A DNA stretch of 64,000 nucleotides from Iodobacter arcticus (GCF_042664895.1 NZ_JBHTBQ010000006.1:248001-312000); one strand, 5' to 3'. Shown: positions 9,203 through 17,696, numbered from the stretch's first letter. Program-made: numbers and translations. The notes: generated by a model from the sequence alone, not told the origin.

Positions 9203-9243
9203 AATATTTTAATACGAACAATAACTATTCGTATTAAAATATT
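9203..9243. promoter_or_regulatory. Perfect 16-bp inverted repeat in fepB/entA promoter region
   Basis: The arm AATATTTTAATACGAA (9203-9218) is exactly repeated in reverse at 9228-9243, with a 9-bp spacer. It is centred between the divergent fepB and entA starts, about 95 bp from each. The central 19 bases match the Fur consensus at only about 9 positions, so it may be a degenerate Fur site or the operator of another regulator. A small hairpin (CAGCCTG at 9272-9278 with CAGGCTG at 9284-9290) follows in the entA leader. Confidence 0.65.
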
Positions 9244-9322
9244 ATGTAACGCAGCTTAAAAAAAGCTCAGTCAGCCTGCCGGACAGGCTGCTCGCCCCAT
9301 CAAAAAACAAGGAAAAGCGCTT

Positions 9323-10108
9323 ATGCAAGATCAGCCCTATCGTGGAAAAGTAGCCATTGTGACCGGAGCCGCTCAGGGCATTGCCGCAGCGGTTGTGCAG
9401 GCTTTAAGCCGCCAAGGTGCGATTGTTGCGGCGCTGGATATTCAGGCTGAGCGTTTGCAATCTGTGGCTTTGCAATATCAGGCAGAAGGCTTGGCGGTGC
9501 ATGCTTATCCAGTGGATATGCGCAGCAGTAGCCAGATTAACGAGGTGGTTGAACGGATTGAAGCCGAGCTTGGCCCCATTGCTATTTTGGTAAATGCCGC
9601 AGGTATTTTACGCATGACAACCATCTGCGAGATGAGCGATGAAGATTGGGAAAACACTTTTGCCGTGAATACCCATGGCCCCTTTTATTTATCCAGAGCC
9701 GTGGCACGGCGCATGATTCCACGCCGCAGCGGCACGATTGTAACGGTGGGCTCCAATGCTGCCGAAGTACCCCGGCTGCAAATGGCGGCCTATGCCGCGT
9801 CTAAGGCAGCGGTGGGGCACTTTACCAAGTGCCTAGGTCTGGAGCTGGCTGAATACGGCATACGCTGCAATATTGTCTCCCCTGGCTCTACCGATACGGC
9901 CATGCAGCGCCAGCTTTGGCAGGATGAAAGCGATGTGAAAAAAGTGATTGCAGGCTCCTTGCCGGGCTATCGCACAGGTATTCCGCTGGGGCGGATTGCG
10001 GATGCTGATGATATTGCTGCATCGGTGCTCTTTTTACTCTCGCCCGGCGCTCGCCATATCACCATGCATAATCTGTGTGTGGATGGCGGGGCGACGCTGG
10101 GGATTTAA
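9323..10108 (+). CDS. entA: 2,3-dihydro-2,3-dihydroxybenzoate dehydrogenase (EntA-like)
   Basis: This SDR enzyme oxidises 2,3-dihydro-2,3-dihydroxybenzoate to 2,3-dihydroxybenzoate, the aryl cap of catecholate siderophores. It has 261 residues. The N-terminal cofactor motif is TGAAQGIA, where the last Gly of TGxxxGIG is Ala. The active site YAASK is present, and EntA-specific stretches include SPGSTDTAMQRQLW and a C-terminal VDGGATLG. A good ribosome site AAGGAAA lies before the ATG. The phosphopantetheinyl transferase gene follows 12 bp later and is probably co-transcribed. EntB, EntC and EntE are not in the window. Confidence 0.93.
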   Translation: MQDQPYRGKVAIVTGAAQGIAAAVVQALSRQGAIVAALDIQAERLQSVALQYQAEGLAVHAYPVDMRSSSQINEVVERIEAELGPIAILVNAAGILRMTTICEMSDEDWENTFAVNTHGPFYLSRAVARRMIPRRSGTIVTVGSNAAEVPRLQMAAYAASKAAVGHFTKCLGLELAEYGIRCNIVSPGSTDTAMQRQLWQDESDVKKVIAGSLPGYRTGIPLGRIADADDIAASVLFLLSPGARHITMHNLCVDGGATLGI

Positions 10109-10120
10109 TCGGATGAAGGC

Positions 10121-10789
10121 GTGCTAAAAATCTGGCGGGTAACACTCGATGATCCGGCGCATCTTGATCCGCCAAGGTTGGCGGCTTTGGATCAGCAGGA
10201 GCATCTGCGCTGGCAGAGTTTGCGCAAGGCGCTAGATGCCCGTCGATATGCCGCTGCGCATACCGCTTTGCGCTCTATTCTGGCGAGCGAGCTGGCTTGC
10301 TCACCAAGTGATATTCAATATTCGAATAATGACTGGGGTAAGCCGTTTCTAGAGTGTGGCCCTGCTTTTTCGCTTAGCCATAGCGGCCCGCTGGCCTTGA
10401 TTGCTTTACAAGCCGATTTGCCCTTGGGGATTGATATCGAGCTGCATAGCAAAGAAACCAGCCCGGATTGGTTTACAGATTGCTGGAGCCCCGCAGAGCT
10501 GCGGCGAATGCACCAGCCTTTAAATGCGGCGCAAGCTTTAAGGCTGTGGGTGCGCAAAGAGGCAGTGCTAAAAGCTGTGGGGCGGGGTTTACATTTACCG
10601 ATGTCACAAGTGGTGCTGCCACTGGGCGAAAGCCAGCGTTTGCGGGCAATGAGCCATTGTGAGGGGCAAAATACACTCTGGCATCTTTATGATCTGGATG
10701 CAGGCGCGGGCGCTTTGGCGGCTTTGGCAAGCCGCCAGCTTTATTCTGCAGATGAATTACGGCTGGTGGATTGGTCACCAAGGGGCTGA
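10121..10789 (+). CDS. 4'-phosphopantetheinyl transferase, Sfp/EntD type
   Basis: This enzyme transfers phosphopantetheine from CoA to carrier-domain serines, and would activate the T domain of the EntF-like NRPS. The 222-residue protein has FSLSHSG near residue 84, the magnesium motif GIDIE near 105 and the catalytic WVRKEAVLKAVGRG near 146. The start is a GTG, because no ATG exists between the in-frame entA stop and this codon. A GGATGAAGG stretch lies very close upstream. The last 49 bases overlap the convergent DUF1289 gene. Its length and motifs resemble Sfp-type enzymes more than strict EntD. Confidence 0.9.
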   Translation: MLKIWRVTLDDPAHLDPPRLAALDQQEHLRWQSLRKALDARRYAAAHTALRSILASELACSPSDIQYSNNDWGKPFLECGPAFSLSHSGPLALIALQADLPLGIDIELHSKETSPDWFTDCWSPAELRRMHQPLNAAQALRLWVRKEAVLKAVGRGLHLPMSQVVLPLGESQRLRAMSHCEGQNTLWHLYDLDAGAGALAALASRQLYSADELRLVDWSPRG

Positions 10790-11133
10790 TTAGGATTGCG
10801 CTCAGCAATCACGGCAGCAAGGCAAGTGGGGCAAAAGCAATCACCCGTTGCGCTAGCGACCGATAGCAGCGGCGGGAAATCCATGCACCAGCAGCTCCCT
10901 TGCGTGCCCCCATTGCCACAGCTAAATACGCTATTGCAGCGCTGGCAGGTTTTACTTTTTACCGCTAAGGGCAGCGCAAGCAAGCGTTGCCAGATGATGG
11001 TTTTTTCTGCCTCGGTGGCTTTAGACCAGAGGCGGATCTCTTCAATCGTGCGGCGGCAGCCGGTACAGGTTTGTGCGTCATCCAGCTTGCATTGATTGAT
11101 GCAGGGCGATGGTATGGCTTGCGTATCGTTCAT
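10741..11133 (-). CDS. DUF1289 plus cysteine-rich CWC domain protein
   Basis: This is a small, probably metal-binding protein of unknown function with 130 residues. The N-terminal half matches DUF1289 (SPCINQCKLDD, CTGCRRTIEEI). The C-terminal half matches the cysteine-rich CWC family (CQRCNSVFSCG, CWC, CFCPTCL). These domains often occur as separate proteins, and here they are fused. A TTG at 11157 would add eight residues, but the ATG at 11133 is preferred. The 3' end overlaps the end of the phosphopantetheinyl transferase gene. Confidence 0.75.
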   Translation of the reverse strand: MNDTQAIPSPCINQCKLDDAQTCTGCRRTIEEIRLWSKATEAEKTIIWQRLLALPLAVKSKTCQRCNSVFSCGNGGTQGSCWCMDFPPLLSVASATGDCFCPTCLAAVIAERNPNQPLGDQSTSRNSSAE

Positions 11134-11202
11134 AAAAATCAGGCAGGCAAAACGCAATTTTACCAGCCTGTTTCCAGATAGATCGCGGTATTTCGTGATT
11201 AA

Positions 11203-11700
11203 TTATTGCGCTTCAAAATAGATATTTTTAAGCAGGGCAGGTTCTGCTTCAGCAAGCTCAGCTAAATGATGCAGCGCGTTTTCTGCGGCAATAAAGGGAT
11301 GAGGTAGCGAATTTGGGCTTGTATCTTCAAACTGAATTACGCCTGCTATTTTCCATTCGCCATCAATATGTTTGAGCTGATAGCTGGTGCAATATTCCCA
11401 AGGGCTGCCATCCGTGAGCAGCACGCGCCAACGCAGCCTAGCGGTGGCTAGCTTGGGGGTGATTTTGAGCATGCTTAAAATAGCGTAATGCGCGTCGTGA
11501 AAGCCCTGCTGCTGATACCAGTCAAATAAAATACAGGTGGTATGGTAAAGCTCTTCCAGCTTGGGCCAGTCGGTTTTTTCACCGTTAATTAGTGAAAAAA
11601 ACGGCAGGCAGAACATCTCTGTTACACCATCCACATCCAACCGTGCGTAGACCTTGGAGAAATCCTCAAGGAATGCTTCCAGATCTTCTGTTTCATCCAT
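11203..11700 (-). CDS. NTF2/SnoaL-like protein, function unknown
   Basis: A 165-residue protein that looks like an NTF2-like fold. It starts with a helical segment (LEAFLEDFSKVYARLDVDGVTEMF), then a pocket-forming region and C-terminal strands (ATARLRWRVLL, WEYCTSYQL, GEWKIAGVIQFED). Such domains serve as small-molecule pockets or enzymes, and no catalytic signature identifies a substrate. An upstream extension to 11763 begins in low-complexity AT-rich sequence, so the ATG at 11700 is chosen. It stands alone on the minus strand. Confidence 0.65.
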   Translation of the reverse strand: MDETEDLEAFLEDFSKVYARLDVDGVTEMFCLPFFSLINGEKTDWPKLEELYHTTCILFDWYQQQGFHDAHYAILSMLKITPKLATARLRWRVLLTDGSPWEYCTSYQLKHIDGEWKIAGVIQFEDTSPNSLPHPFIAAENALHHLAELAEAEPALLKNIYFEAQ

Positions 11701-11951
11701 GCGGCACCAAGAAGTAGTATTGTAATTATTGACTATTGCTATGGTATATGGAAAGAAATGCAATGGATAGAAGAAAGTAAGTAGAAAGATCTATTGTGGT
11801 TTAATAGATAATCCGGCGTGCTTTATGGGCGTTTATTGCCCATATTTGCAGAGCTAGAGTGGCTGAAGGCTTGCTTTTTACAGCCCTGCTTACAAATATT
11901 TGTTTAAGGCTTCCCAAAACAAAATTCTTCATGTACTATGCCGCTCTCTTC

Positions 11952-12028
11952 AGGGGAGTCGCCAAGTTGGTTAAGGCATCGGATTTTGATTCCGACATGC
12001 GAAGGTTCGAATCCTTCTTCCCCTGCCA
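11952..12028 (+). tRNA. tRNA-Gln (anticodon TTG)
   Basis: A 77-base cloverleaf. The acceptor stem AGGGGAG pairs with TTCCCCT (one G-T), the D arm has GTTGGTTAAGGC, the anticodon loop TTTTGAT presents TTG, and the T arm GAAGG/TTCGAAT/CCTTC is intact. The 3' CCA is encoded. A possible -10 TACTAT lies at 11934. A terminator follows directly. Confidence 0.96.
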
Positions 12029-12038
12029 AGAGCAAGAT

Positions 12039-12062
12039 AAGCCGCGTAAAGCGGCTTTTTTT
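12039..12062 (+). terminator. Terminator after tRNA-Gln
   Basis: The stem AAGCCGC (12039-12045) pairs with GCGGCTT (12051-12057) around a 5-base loop, and a run of Ts follows. It also lies just before the convergent bluB stop. Confidence 0.85.
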
Positions 12063-12077
12063 ACGTCTGAATCTTAT

Positions 12078-12752
12078 CTAATAGCTAATCGGCGTGCTGT
12101 GATCGCCTTCCGGCCAGCTATTTTCAAAAAAGATTTGCTCTTGTTCCAGGCGGCAGCCCCAGCCCAAGCGCTCCAGCGTAGGCTTTTCAGGGAATGTTTC
12201 GACTTGCCCCAGGCAAAGAATGGCAATCGGCTTTGCGCCTTCTGGCATCTTTAATAGCTTCGCAAGATCGCTAGGCTCAAAGATCGACACCCAACCCATA
12301 CCAATTCCTTCGGCACGCGCCAAGAGCCACATATTCTGGATGGCGCAGGAGGCGGAAGCTAAATCCATTTCGGGCAGGGTGCGGCGGCCAAAAATATGCT
12401 TCTCACGCCCATCCATTAAAGCCACCACCAATACTTCGGCGCATTCTGCCAAGCCATCTACTTTGAGCTTCATAAATTCTTGCTGGCGGCTAGGCAGCGC
12501 CGCTGAGGTGCGCTCTCGCTCGGCATCCACCAAGGCATGCACCTGTCCACGCAATGCCGCATCGGTAATATGCAGAAAGCGCCACGGCTGCATAAAGCCT
12601 ACCGAAGGAGCCATTTGCGCCGCTTCAATTAAGCGTGGCATCAGCCCTTCTGGCAGAGGCCCGGTTTTAAACTGACGAATATCCCGCCGCTGGCTCATCA
12701 GCCGGGTCAGGCTTTCGATTTCGCTATCTAAAAAACGGTGTGATATGGGCAT
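12078..12752 (-). CDS. bluB: 5,6-dimethylbenzimidazole synthase (BluB, nitroreductase fold)
   Basis: BluB breaks down reduced flavin mononucleotide with oxygen to form 5,6-dimethylbenzimidazole, the lower ligand of cobalamin. The 224-residue protein shows BluB-specific stretches: RRDIRQF near residue 22, AAQMAPSVGFMQPWRF near 44, PEMDLASASCAIQNMWLLARAEG and GMGWVSIFEPSDL, and a closing EQIFFENSW. The combination is diagnostic and sets it apart from ordinary nitroreductases. It lies about 900 bp from metH, the cobalamin-dependent methionine synthase, although the two are separated by a repeat block. No cobalamin riboswitch is apparent upstream. Confidence 0.9.
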   Translation of the reverse strand: MPISHRFLDSEIESLTRLMSQRRDIRQFKTGPLPEGLMPRLIEAAQMAPSVGFMQPWRFLHITDAALRGQVHALVDAERERTSAALPSRQQEFMKLKVDGLAECAEVLVVALMDGREKHIFGRRTLPEMDLASASCAIQNMWLLARAEGIGMGWVSIFEPSDLAKLLKMPEGAKPIAILCLGQVETFPEKPTLERLGWGCRLEQEQIFFENSWPEGDHSTPISY

Positions 12753-12800
12753 GGGGAGTCCGGGGCAAGGGATGTGATGGTGTGGGAAATCAGTAAAGCT

Positions 12801-12983
12801 TTAGTCAGTTTTAGCAAGTTTTTTTACTTTGTATTTTGCGATGAGGGCTGCTTTCTGTGCATGCAAGTCGTTGGTACTCAGGGAAGCTTGCACAGGAGCA
12901 TAGCCTTCCAGTTTAAGGCTGGCGTTGTAATTGCTGAGCCGAGTGCTTGCGATATAGGCTTGTTTCATTGAAAGAAGAGACAT
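12801..12983 (-). CDS. YhfG/FicA-like small protein (Fic antitoxin family), no fic partner here
   Basis: A 60-residue protein. The ATG at 12983 follows GGAG with a 6-base spacer, which is better than the GTG four codons upstream. The region KQAYIASTRLSNYNASLKLE, then G, resembles E. coli YhfG (DUF2559), the FicA antitoxin that blocks Fic AMP-transferases. It keeps the inhibitory pattern (S/T)xxxE(G/N), here S22-L-K-L-E26-G27. In E. coli yhfG sits next to fic, but no Fic (HPFxxGNG) protein is visible in this window. Assignment rests on a short motif, so a chance resemblance remains possible. Confidence 0.55.
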   Translation of the reverse strand: MSLLSMKQAYIASTRLSNYNASLKLEGYAPVQASLSTNDLHAQKAALIAKYKVKKLAKTD

Positions 12984-13122
12984 CGCCTGCTCCACTTAAT
13001 TTGATTGTTCATTATGAATCGATGAGGCATTGCTGTAGATATTTGTTTGCTCTTTGTGAATAAATGCTGAGCTTTGTAAAGGGAATGAACTCTAATCCTA
13101 TCAACTTAAGCGAAATGTTTTT

Positions 13123-13534
13123 CGTAGGGCGGGTGCAACCCCATAGGCGCTAACCAAATTGTTTTTTCATTAGCAAACAGCGAAAAAGTATAAGAACCAC
13201 GCTCTCCGCACAGGGCTTAAATCTCCCCTTGAAACACGCCGGAGCGAGGAACAAGCGGGGCGGGGTTTCGGCAAGGGAGCGAGGAACGAGCGAATCCCGC
13301 CCGCCGCCGACTCGATTGTCCGCAGCGCAGGGGCTTTCGTGTTTCGTGGGGTCGCCTTCTTTGGCTTCGTTTCTTGGCGAAGCAAGAAAGGAAGGCCCCG
13401 CGGTGGCTAACCGCTCCAAAATAAATGTGCCGCAGGCACTAAAAAGGTCTTTTTGACTTTGGTTAGCGCATATGGAGTGCAACCCGCCGAGCTTTGCTGA
13501 AACACGAAAAACGGCGGGTTGCACCCGCCCTACG
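13123..13534. repeat. Composite palindromic repeat, copy A, with a 240-bp core
   Basis: The outer 19-bp arm CGTAGGGCGGGTGCAACCC (13123-13141) is perfectly inverted at 13516-13534. A second inner arm GCGCTAACCAAA (13147-13158) is inverted at 13458-13469. Between them, 13211-13450 is a dispersed repeat core that recurs at 48561-48792 (same strand) and 45164-45407 (opposite strand). The core is GC-rich and carries the hairpin TTTCTTG...CAAGAAA and an end hairpin GTGCCGCAGGCAC. It opens long but spurious reading frames. No protein gene is supported between 12984 and 13661. Confidence 0.85.
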
Positions 13535-13581
13535 GTGATTCAATGCTTGTTATTGCGCGAACAACATAACTCAAACATGGT

Positions 13582-13636
13582 TTCTCTCCGTGAAACTCCG
13601 TGTTCTCTGTACCTCCGTGGTTCAAGATTTGGGTTT
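13582..13636. repeat. CTCCGTG/CTCTGTG-type dispersed repeat
   Basis: A stretch with short periodic CTCCGTG and CTCTGTA motifs, ending TTCAAGATTTGGGTTT. It recurs almost unchanged in reverse orientation at 48427-48482, next to copy C of the 240-bp element. Related but diverged copies are at 21893, 34732 and 50460. Confidence 0.8.
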
Positions 13637-13661
13637 GTGCAAACCATATCCAACTACACAA

Positions 13662-16600
13662 TCAGGCGTTGTATCCCAAATTAGGCGCTAAATCTCGCTC
13701 GGCTTGCTCAATCGTTACCCCTCGGCGCGTCGCATAGCTTTCTACTTGGTCTTTCTCTATTTTACCCACAGCAAAGTATTGGGCTTGGGGGTGGCTGAAG
13801 TAGAAGCCGCTGACGGCTGCGGTAGGCAGCATGGCGTAGCCCTCGGTGAGGCTCATGCCTATGCTGGCTGGGTCGATCAAATTAAATAAGCCGGTTTTGG
13901 GCGTGTGATCCGGGCAGGCGGGGTAGCCGGGGGCAGGGCGGATGCCTTGGTATTTTTCGTCGGTTAAATCATCCACATGCAGGTTTTCATCCGGCACATA
14001 GCCCCATAGTTCTTTGCGAATTTTCTCGTGCATATATTCGGCGAAGCCTTCGGCAAAACGATCGGCAAGGGCCTTCACCATAATGGCGTTGTAATCATCG
14101 CTCGCGAGTTCAAAGCGCTCTACATGCTGGTCAATATTCAGCCCGCCTGTTACGGCAAATGCACCAATATAGTCAGTTACGCCGCTGTCTTTGGGGGCGA
14201 TAAAGTCAGCTAAGCACCAGTTAGGCTTACCCGCAGCCTTGGCATTTTGCTGGCGAAGATTGTGCCAAGTCATCAGCGTCTCGCCATTCTCTGGATGGTA
14301 GATTTCAATATCGTCCTCCACGCTGTTCGCTGGGAAGAGGCCGATTACGCCATTGGCTTGCACCCACTCGCCTTCTATCATTTGCGCCAGCAGCACTTGG
14401 GCGTCGGCAAATAGGGCGGTTGCGGCCTCGCCAACCACTTCGTCGGTCAGGATGCGCGGATATTTACCGGCCAGCTCCCAGGCATTAAAGAAGGGGCTCC
14501 AGTCGATATAGGGGGCGATATCGCGTAGTGGTACTTTTTCAAAGCGCATCACGCCCAACTGCTTTGGTTTGGGCGGTGTGTAGTGATCCCAATCAATTTC
14601 AAATTTATTGGCGCGGGCCGTGGCAATCGGCAGTAGCTTGCTCTTGCCTTTGTTCTCATGAATGGTGCGGATATTCTGGTATTCGGCGCGTAGCTTTTCC
14701 ATAAAGGCAGGCTTTAGCTCGTCGCTTAATAAATTGGAGCATACGCCTACCGCGCGGCTGGCATCGGGCACGTAAACCACGGGGCCATTGGCGTAGCCCG
14801 GCTCGATTTTAACGGCGGTGTGCACTTTGGATGTGGTGGCTCCGCCAATTAGCAGCGGAATATCAAAGCCCTGGCGCTGCATTTCTTTGGCCACATGGCT
14901 CATTTCTTCTAGGCTTGGGGTAATCAGGCCGGATAGGCCGATCATATCTGCGCCGATTTCCCTTGCGGTATCGAGGATTTTTTGTGCAGGCACCATCACG
15001 CCAAGGTCAGTCACCTTATAGTTATTGCAGCGTAAAACTACGCCTACAATATTTTTGCCGATATCGTGTACATCGCCTTTCACCGTTGCCATCACGATAT
15101 TGCCTTTGGCGGGCGCGTCTTGCAGGCCCATGGCGATTTTTTCTGCTTCAATAAAGGGCTCAAGATGGGCGACGGCGGCCTTCATCACGCGGGCGGATTT
15201 CACAACTTGCGGCAGAAACATCTGGCCCGATCCAAACAGATCGCCTACATGATTCATGCCGTTCATGAGTACGCCCTCAATCACATGGATCGGGCGAGCC
15301 ACGGCCAGCCTTGCTTCTTCGGCGTCTTCCAGAATAAAAGTGGTATTGCCGCGAACTAGCGCGTGGGTAATGCGCTCTTGCAGCGTGCCATTGCGCCAGC
15401 TTAAATCCTCACCCTTGGCCTGATTTGCGTCGCCTTTAAAACGCTCGGCAATTTCGATGAGGCGCTCGGTGACATCCAGATTGCCCTCAGTGAGTGGCGC
15501 ACCGGCGCTGGTTCCGGCGGGTAACATTCGCACCACGTCTTCAATAATATCGCGCAACTCACGTGGCACTTCTTCGTAAACTTCTAGCGCCCCCGCGTTG
15601 ACAATCCCCATCGTCATGCCTTTTTTAATGGCGTGATAGAGGAAGACGGCGTGGATGGCTTCGCGCACTTTATTATTGCCACGGAAGGAGAACGAGACAT
15701 TCGATACGCCGCCGCTGACCTTGGCGTGTGGCAGATTTTGGTGAATCCAGCCGGTGGCTTCGATAAAGTCGAGGCCGTAGCGGGCGTGCTCTTCAATCCC
15801 TGTGGCTACTGCAAAAATATTTGGGTCGAAAATAATATCAGCCGGATCCATGCCCACTTCATCGACCAGAATGCGGTAGCTCTTTTCGCAGATTTCTACT
15901 TTGCGCGCATAGGTATCGGCCTGACCAACCTCATCAAAGGCCATCACAATCACCGCTGCACCATAATCTTTGACGAGGCGAGCGTGGTGCTTAAAGGCTT
16001 CAACGCCTTCTTTCATCGAGATCGAATTAACAATGCACTTGCCCTGCACGCACTTCAAACCAGCTTCGATCACATCCCATTTGGACGAGTCGATCATAAT
16101 CGGTACGCGTGAGATATCCGGCTCGGCAGCAATCAGGTTCAGGAAGGTGACCATGGCTTTATGGGCGTCCAGCATGCCCTCGTCCATATTGATGTCGATC
16201 ACTTGCGCGCCGTTTTCTACCTGCTGCCGCGCCACCACCAAGGCCTGTGGATAATCACCGTTTAAGATTAGGCGGGCAAACGCTTTGGAGCCGGTAACGT
16301 TGGTACGTTCCCCGACGTTCACAAATAAATCGCTATCGCCAATATTAAATGGCTCTAGGCCAGAGAGGCGGCATTTGGCTTCGATGGTCGGCAAGGCGCG
16401 TGGTGGCAGATCTTTTACCGCCTGATACATGGCGGCAATGTGTTCTGGCGTGGTGCCGCAGCAGCCGCCGACGATATTGATCAGGCCCGACTCGGCCCAT
16501 TCTTTGATCGACTCGGCCATCATTTCCGGGTCTAAGTCGTAGCCGCCAAAGGCATTGGGCAAGCCTGCATTGGCGTGGACTGAAACAAAGCCTTCGGAAA

Positions 16601-17411
16601 TACGGCTGAGCTCTTCTACATACTGGCGCAGCAAATCTGGCCCCAGCGCACAGTTCAGCCCGTAGCTGATGGCATCTGCATGGCGCAGGCTGTTGTAAAA
16701 CGCTTCGGTGGTTTGGCCGGTTAAGGTGCGGCCAGATTGGTCGGTAATCGTGCCGGATACCATCACCGGCAGTTGATCATCTTTGGCAATATTATTTCTG
16801 CGGAAATACTGTTTAATCGCGAACACCGCGGCTTTGGCATTCAGCGTGTCGAAAATCGTTTCAACCAGCAGGATATCTGCACCGCCTTTCACAAGGCCAT
16901 CGATGGCTTCTAAATAGCTTTCAACCAGCGCATCAAAGGTGACATTGCGATAGCCCGGGTCGTTCACATCGGGGCTGATCGAGCAGGTGCGGTTGGTTGG
17001 CCCTAAAACACCGGCACAGTAGCGCGGCTTATTGGGTGTTTTGGCGGTTTGCGCTGTGCATAAGTCTTTTACTAACTTGGCCGCAGCAAAATTCAGCTCC
17101 CAAACGAGGCTTTCCATTTCGTAATCGGCCATGGCAATCGAGGTGCCGTTAAAGGTATTGGTCTCGATAATATCCGCGCCCGCATCCAAATATCCCTGAT
17201 GGATTTCGGCGATGATGTGCGGCTGGCTCAACGCCAGCAAATCGTTATTGCCCTTCACATCACAAGACCAATCGGCAAAACGCGCCCCGCGATAATCGGC
17301 TTCTTGCAAATCGTAAGCCTGAATCATCGTTCCCATGCCGCCATCCAAAATCAGAATGCGCTGTTTGAGCTGGTTTTGTAATTCTGCATGAAGACTCTGG
17401 GGGCGGGTCAT
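13662..17411 (-). CDS. metH: Cobalamin-dependent methionine synthase
   Basis: MetH methylates homocysteine to methionine, passing the methyl group from 5-methyltetrahydrofolate through cobalamin. At 1249 residues it has the full module order. The homocysteine domain comes first, with zinc ligands in NCALG and GGCCGTTPEHI (around 317). Next is the pterin-binding domain (NVGERTNVTGS, INMDEGML). The B12 domain has the base-off histidine His782 in DVHDIGKNIVG. The C-terminal reactivation domain has RPAPGYPACPDHTPK. It is transcribed alone and divergent from the quinone oxidoreductase gene. No B12 or SAM riboswitch is seen upstream. BluB nearby fits a B12-using cell. Confidence 0.97.
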   Translation of the reverse strand: MTRPQSLHAELQNQLKQRILILDGGMGTMIQAYDLQEADYRGARFADWSCDVKGNNDLLALSQPHIIAEIHQGYLDAGADIIETNTFNGTSIAMADYEMESLVWELNFAAAKLVKDLCTAQTAKTPNKPRYCAGVLGPTNRTCSISPDVNDPGYRNVTFDALVESYLEAIDGLVKGGADILLVETIFDTLNAKAAVFAIKQYFRRNNIAKDDQLPVMVSGTITDQSGRTLTGQTTEAFYNSLRHADAISYGLNCALGPDLLRQYVEELSRISEGFVSVHANAGLPNAFGGYDLDPEMMAESIKEWAESGLINIVGGCCGTTPEHIAAMYQAVKDLPPRALPTIEAKCRLSGLEPFNIGDSDLFVNVGERTNVTGSKAFARLILNGDYPQALVVARQQVENGAQVIDINMDEGMLDAHKAMVTFLNLIAAEPDISRVPIMIDSSKWDVIEAGLKCVQGKCIVNSISMKEGVEAFKHHARLVKDYGAAVIVMAFDEVGQADTYARKVEICEKSYRILVDEVGMDPADIIFDPNIFAVATGIEEHARYGLDFIEATGWIHQNLPHAKVSGGVSNVSFSFRGNNKVREAIHAVFLYHAIKKGMTMGIVNAGALEVYEEVPRELRDIIEDVVRMLPAGTSAGAPLTEGNLDVTERLIEIAERFKGDANQAKGEDLSWRNGTLQERITHALVRGNTTFILEDAEEARLAVARPIHVIEGVLMNGMNHVGDLFGSGQMFLPQVVKSARVMKAAVAHLEPFIEAEKIAMGLQDAPAKGNIVMATVKGDVHDIGKNIVGVVLRCNNYKVTDLGVMVPAQKILDTAREIGADMIGLSGLITPSLEEMSHVAKEMQRQGFDIPLLIGGATTSKVHTAVKIEPGYANGPVVYVPDASRAVGVCSNLLSDELKPAFMEKLRAEYQNIRTIHENKGKSKLLPIATARANKFEIDWDHYTPPKPKQLGVMRFEKVPLRDIAPYIDWSPFFNAWELAGKYPRILTDEVVGEAATALFADAQVLLAQMIEGEWVQANGVIGLFPANSVEDDIEIYHPENGETLMTWHNLRQQNAKAAGKPNWCLADFIAPKDSGVTDYIGAFAVTGGLNIDQHVERFELASDDYNAIMVKALADRFAEGFAEYMHEKIRKELWGYVPDENLHVDDLTDEKYQGIRPAPGYPACPDHTPKTGLFNLIDPASIGMSLTEGYAMLPTAAVSGFYFSHPQAQYFAVGKIEKDQVESYATRRGVTIEQAERDLAPNLGYNA

Positions 17412-17696
17412 GGGCTGTCCAATCTAGGCGTAATACAAAGCTGGCAATTTTACCATGGTAAGCCGTGGTTTTTGCTTTGCTGCTGTTCGCTTTTATATGA
17501 TGAAAATATTTACGGCTTTTTGGCCTTGTGCGGGCTTGTTTACTTATTTCTGCCGTGTTTGATCATGATGGCTTCAATTAATTCCGGTGCAGCAAGCTTG
17601 CACTCGCGCTATGGTTTGTCTTTTGTTTGTTTGTTGTTAGCTGGATTATTTTGTCAGCTTCGCTTGATGTACTTACTATTTCAAAAGGAAATTATG

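Noticed and set aside
8442..9212. A 256-codon frame antisense to fepB
   Set aside because: It lies almost entirely within the well-supported fepB gene on the other strand, and its translation resembles no family.
13150..13524. Long frames in both strands over the 240-bp repeat (also 45121-45489 and 48523-48787)
   Set aside because: They are translations of the dispersed repeat in several frames, with no consistent ribosome sites and nothing conserved as a protein.
17388..17696. N-terminal extension of the quinone oxidoreductase
   Set aside because: The family starts at the ATG pair at 17694/17697, which has the ribosome site. The upstream frame is open by chance.
17412..17696. Cobalamin or SAM riboswitch before metH
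   Set aside because: I searched by eye for conserved core motifs and saw none. An Infernal run would be needed to be sure.
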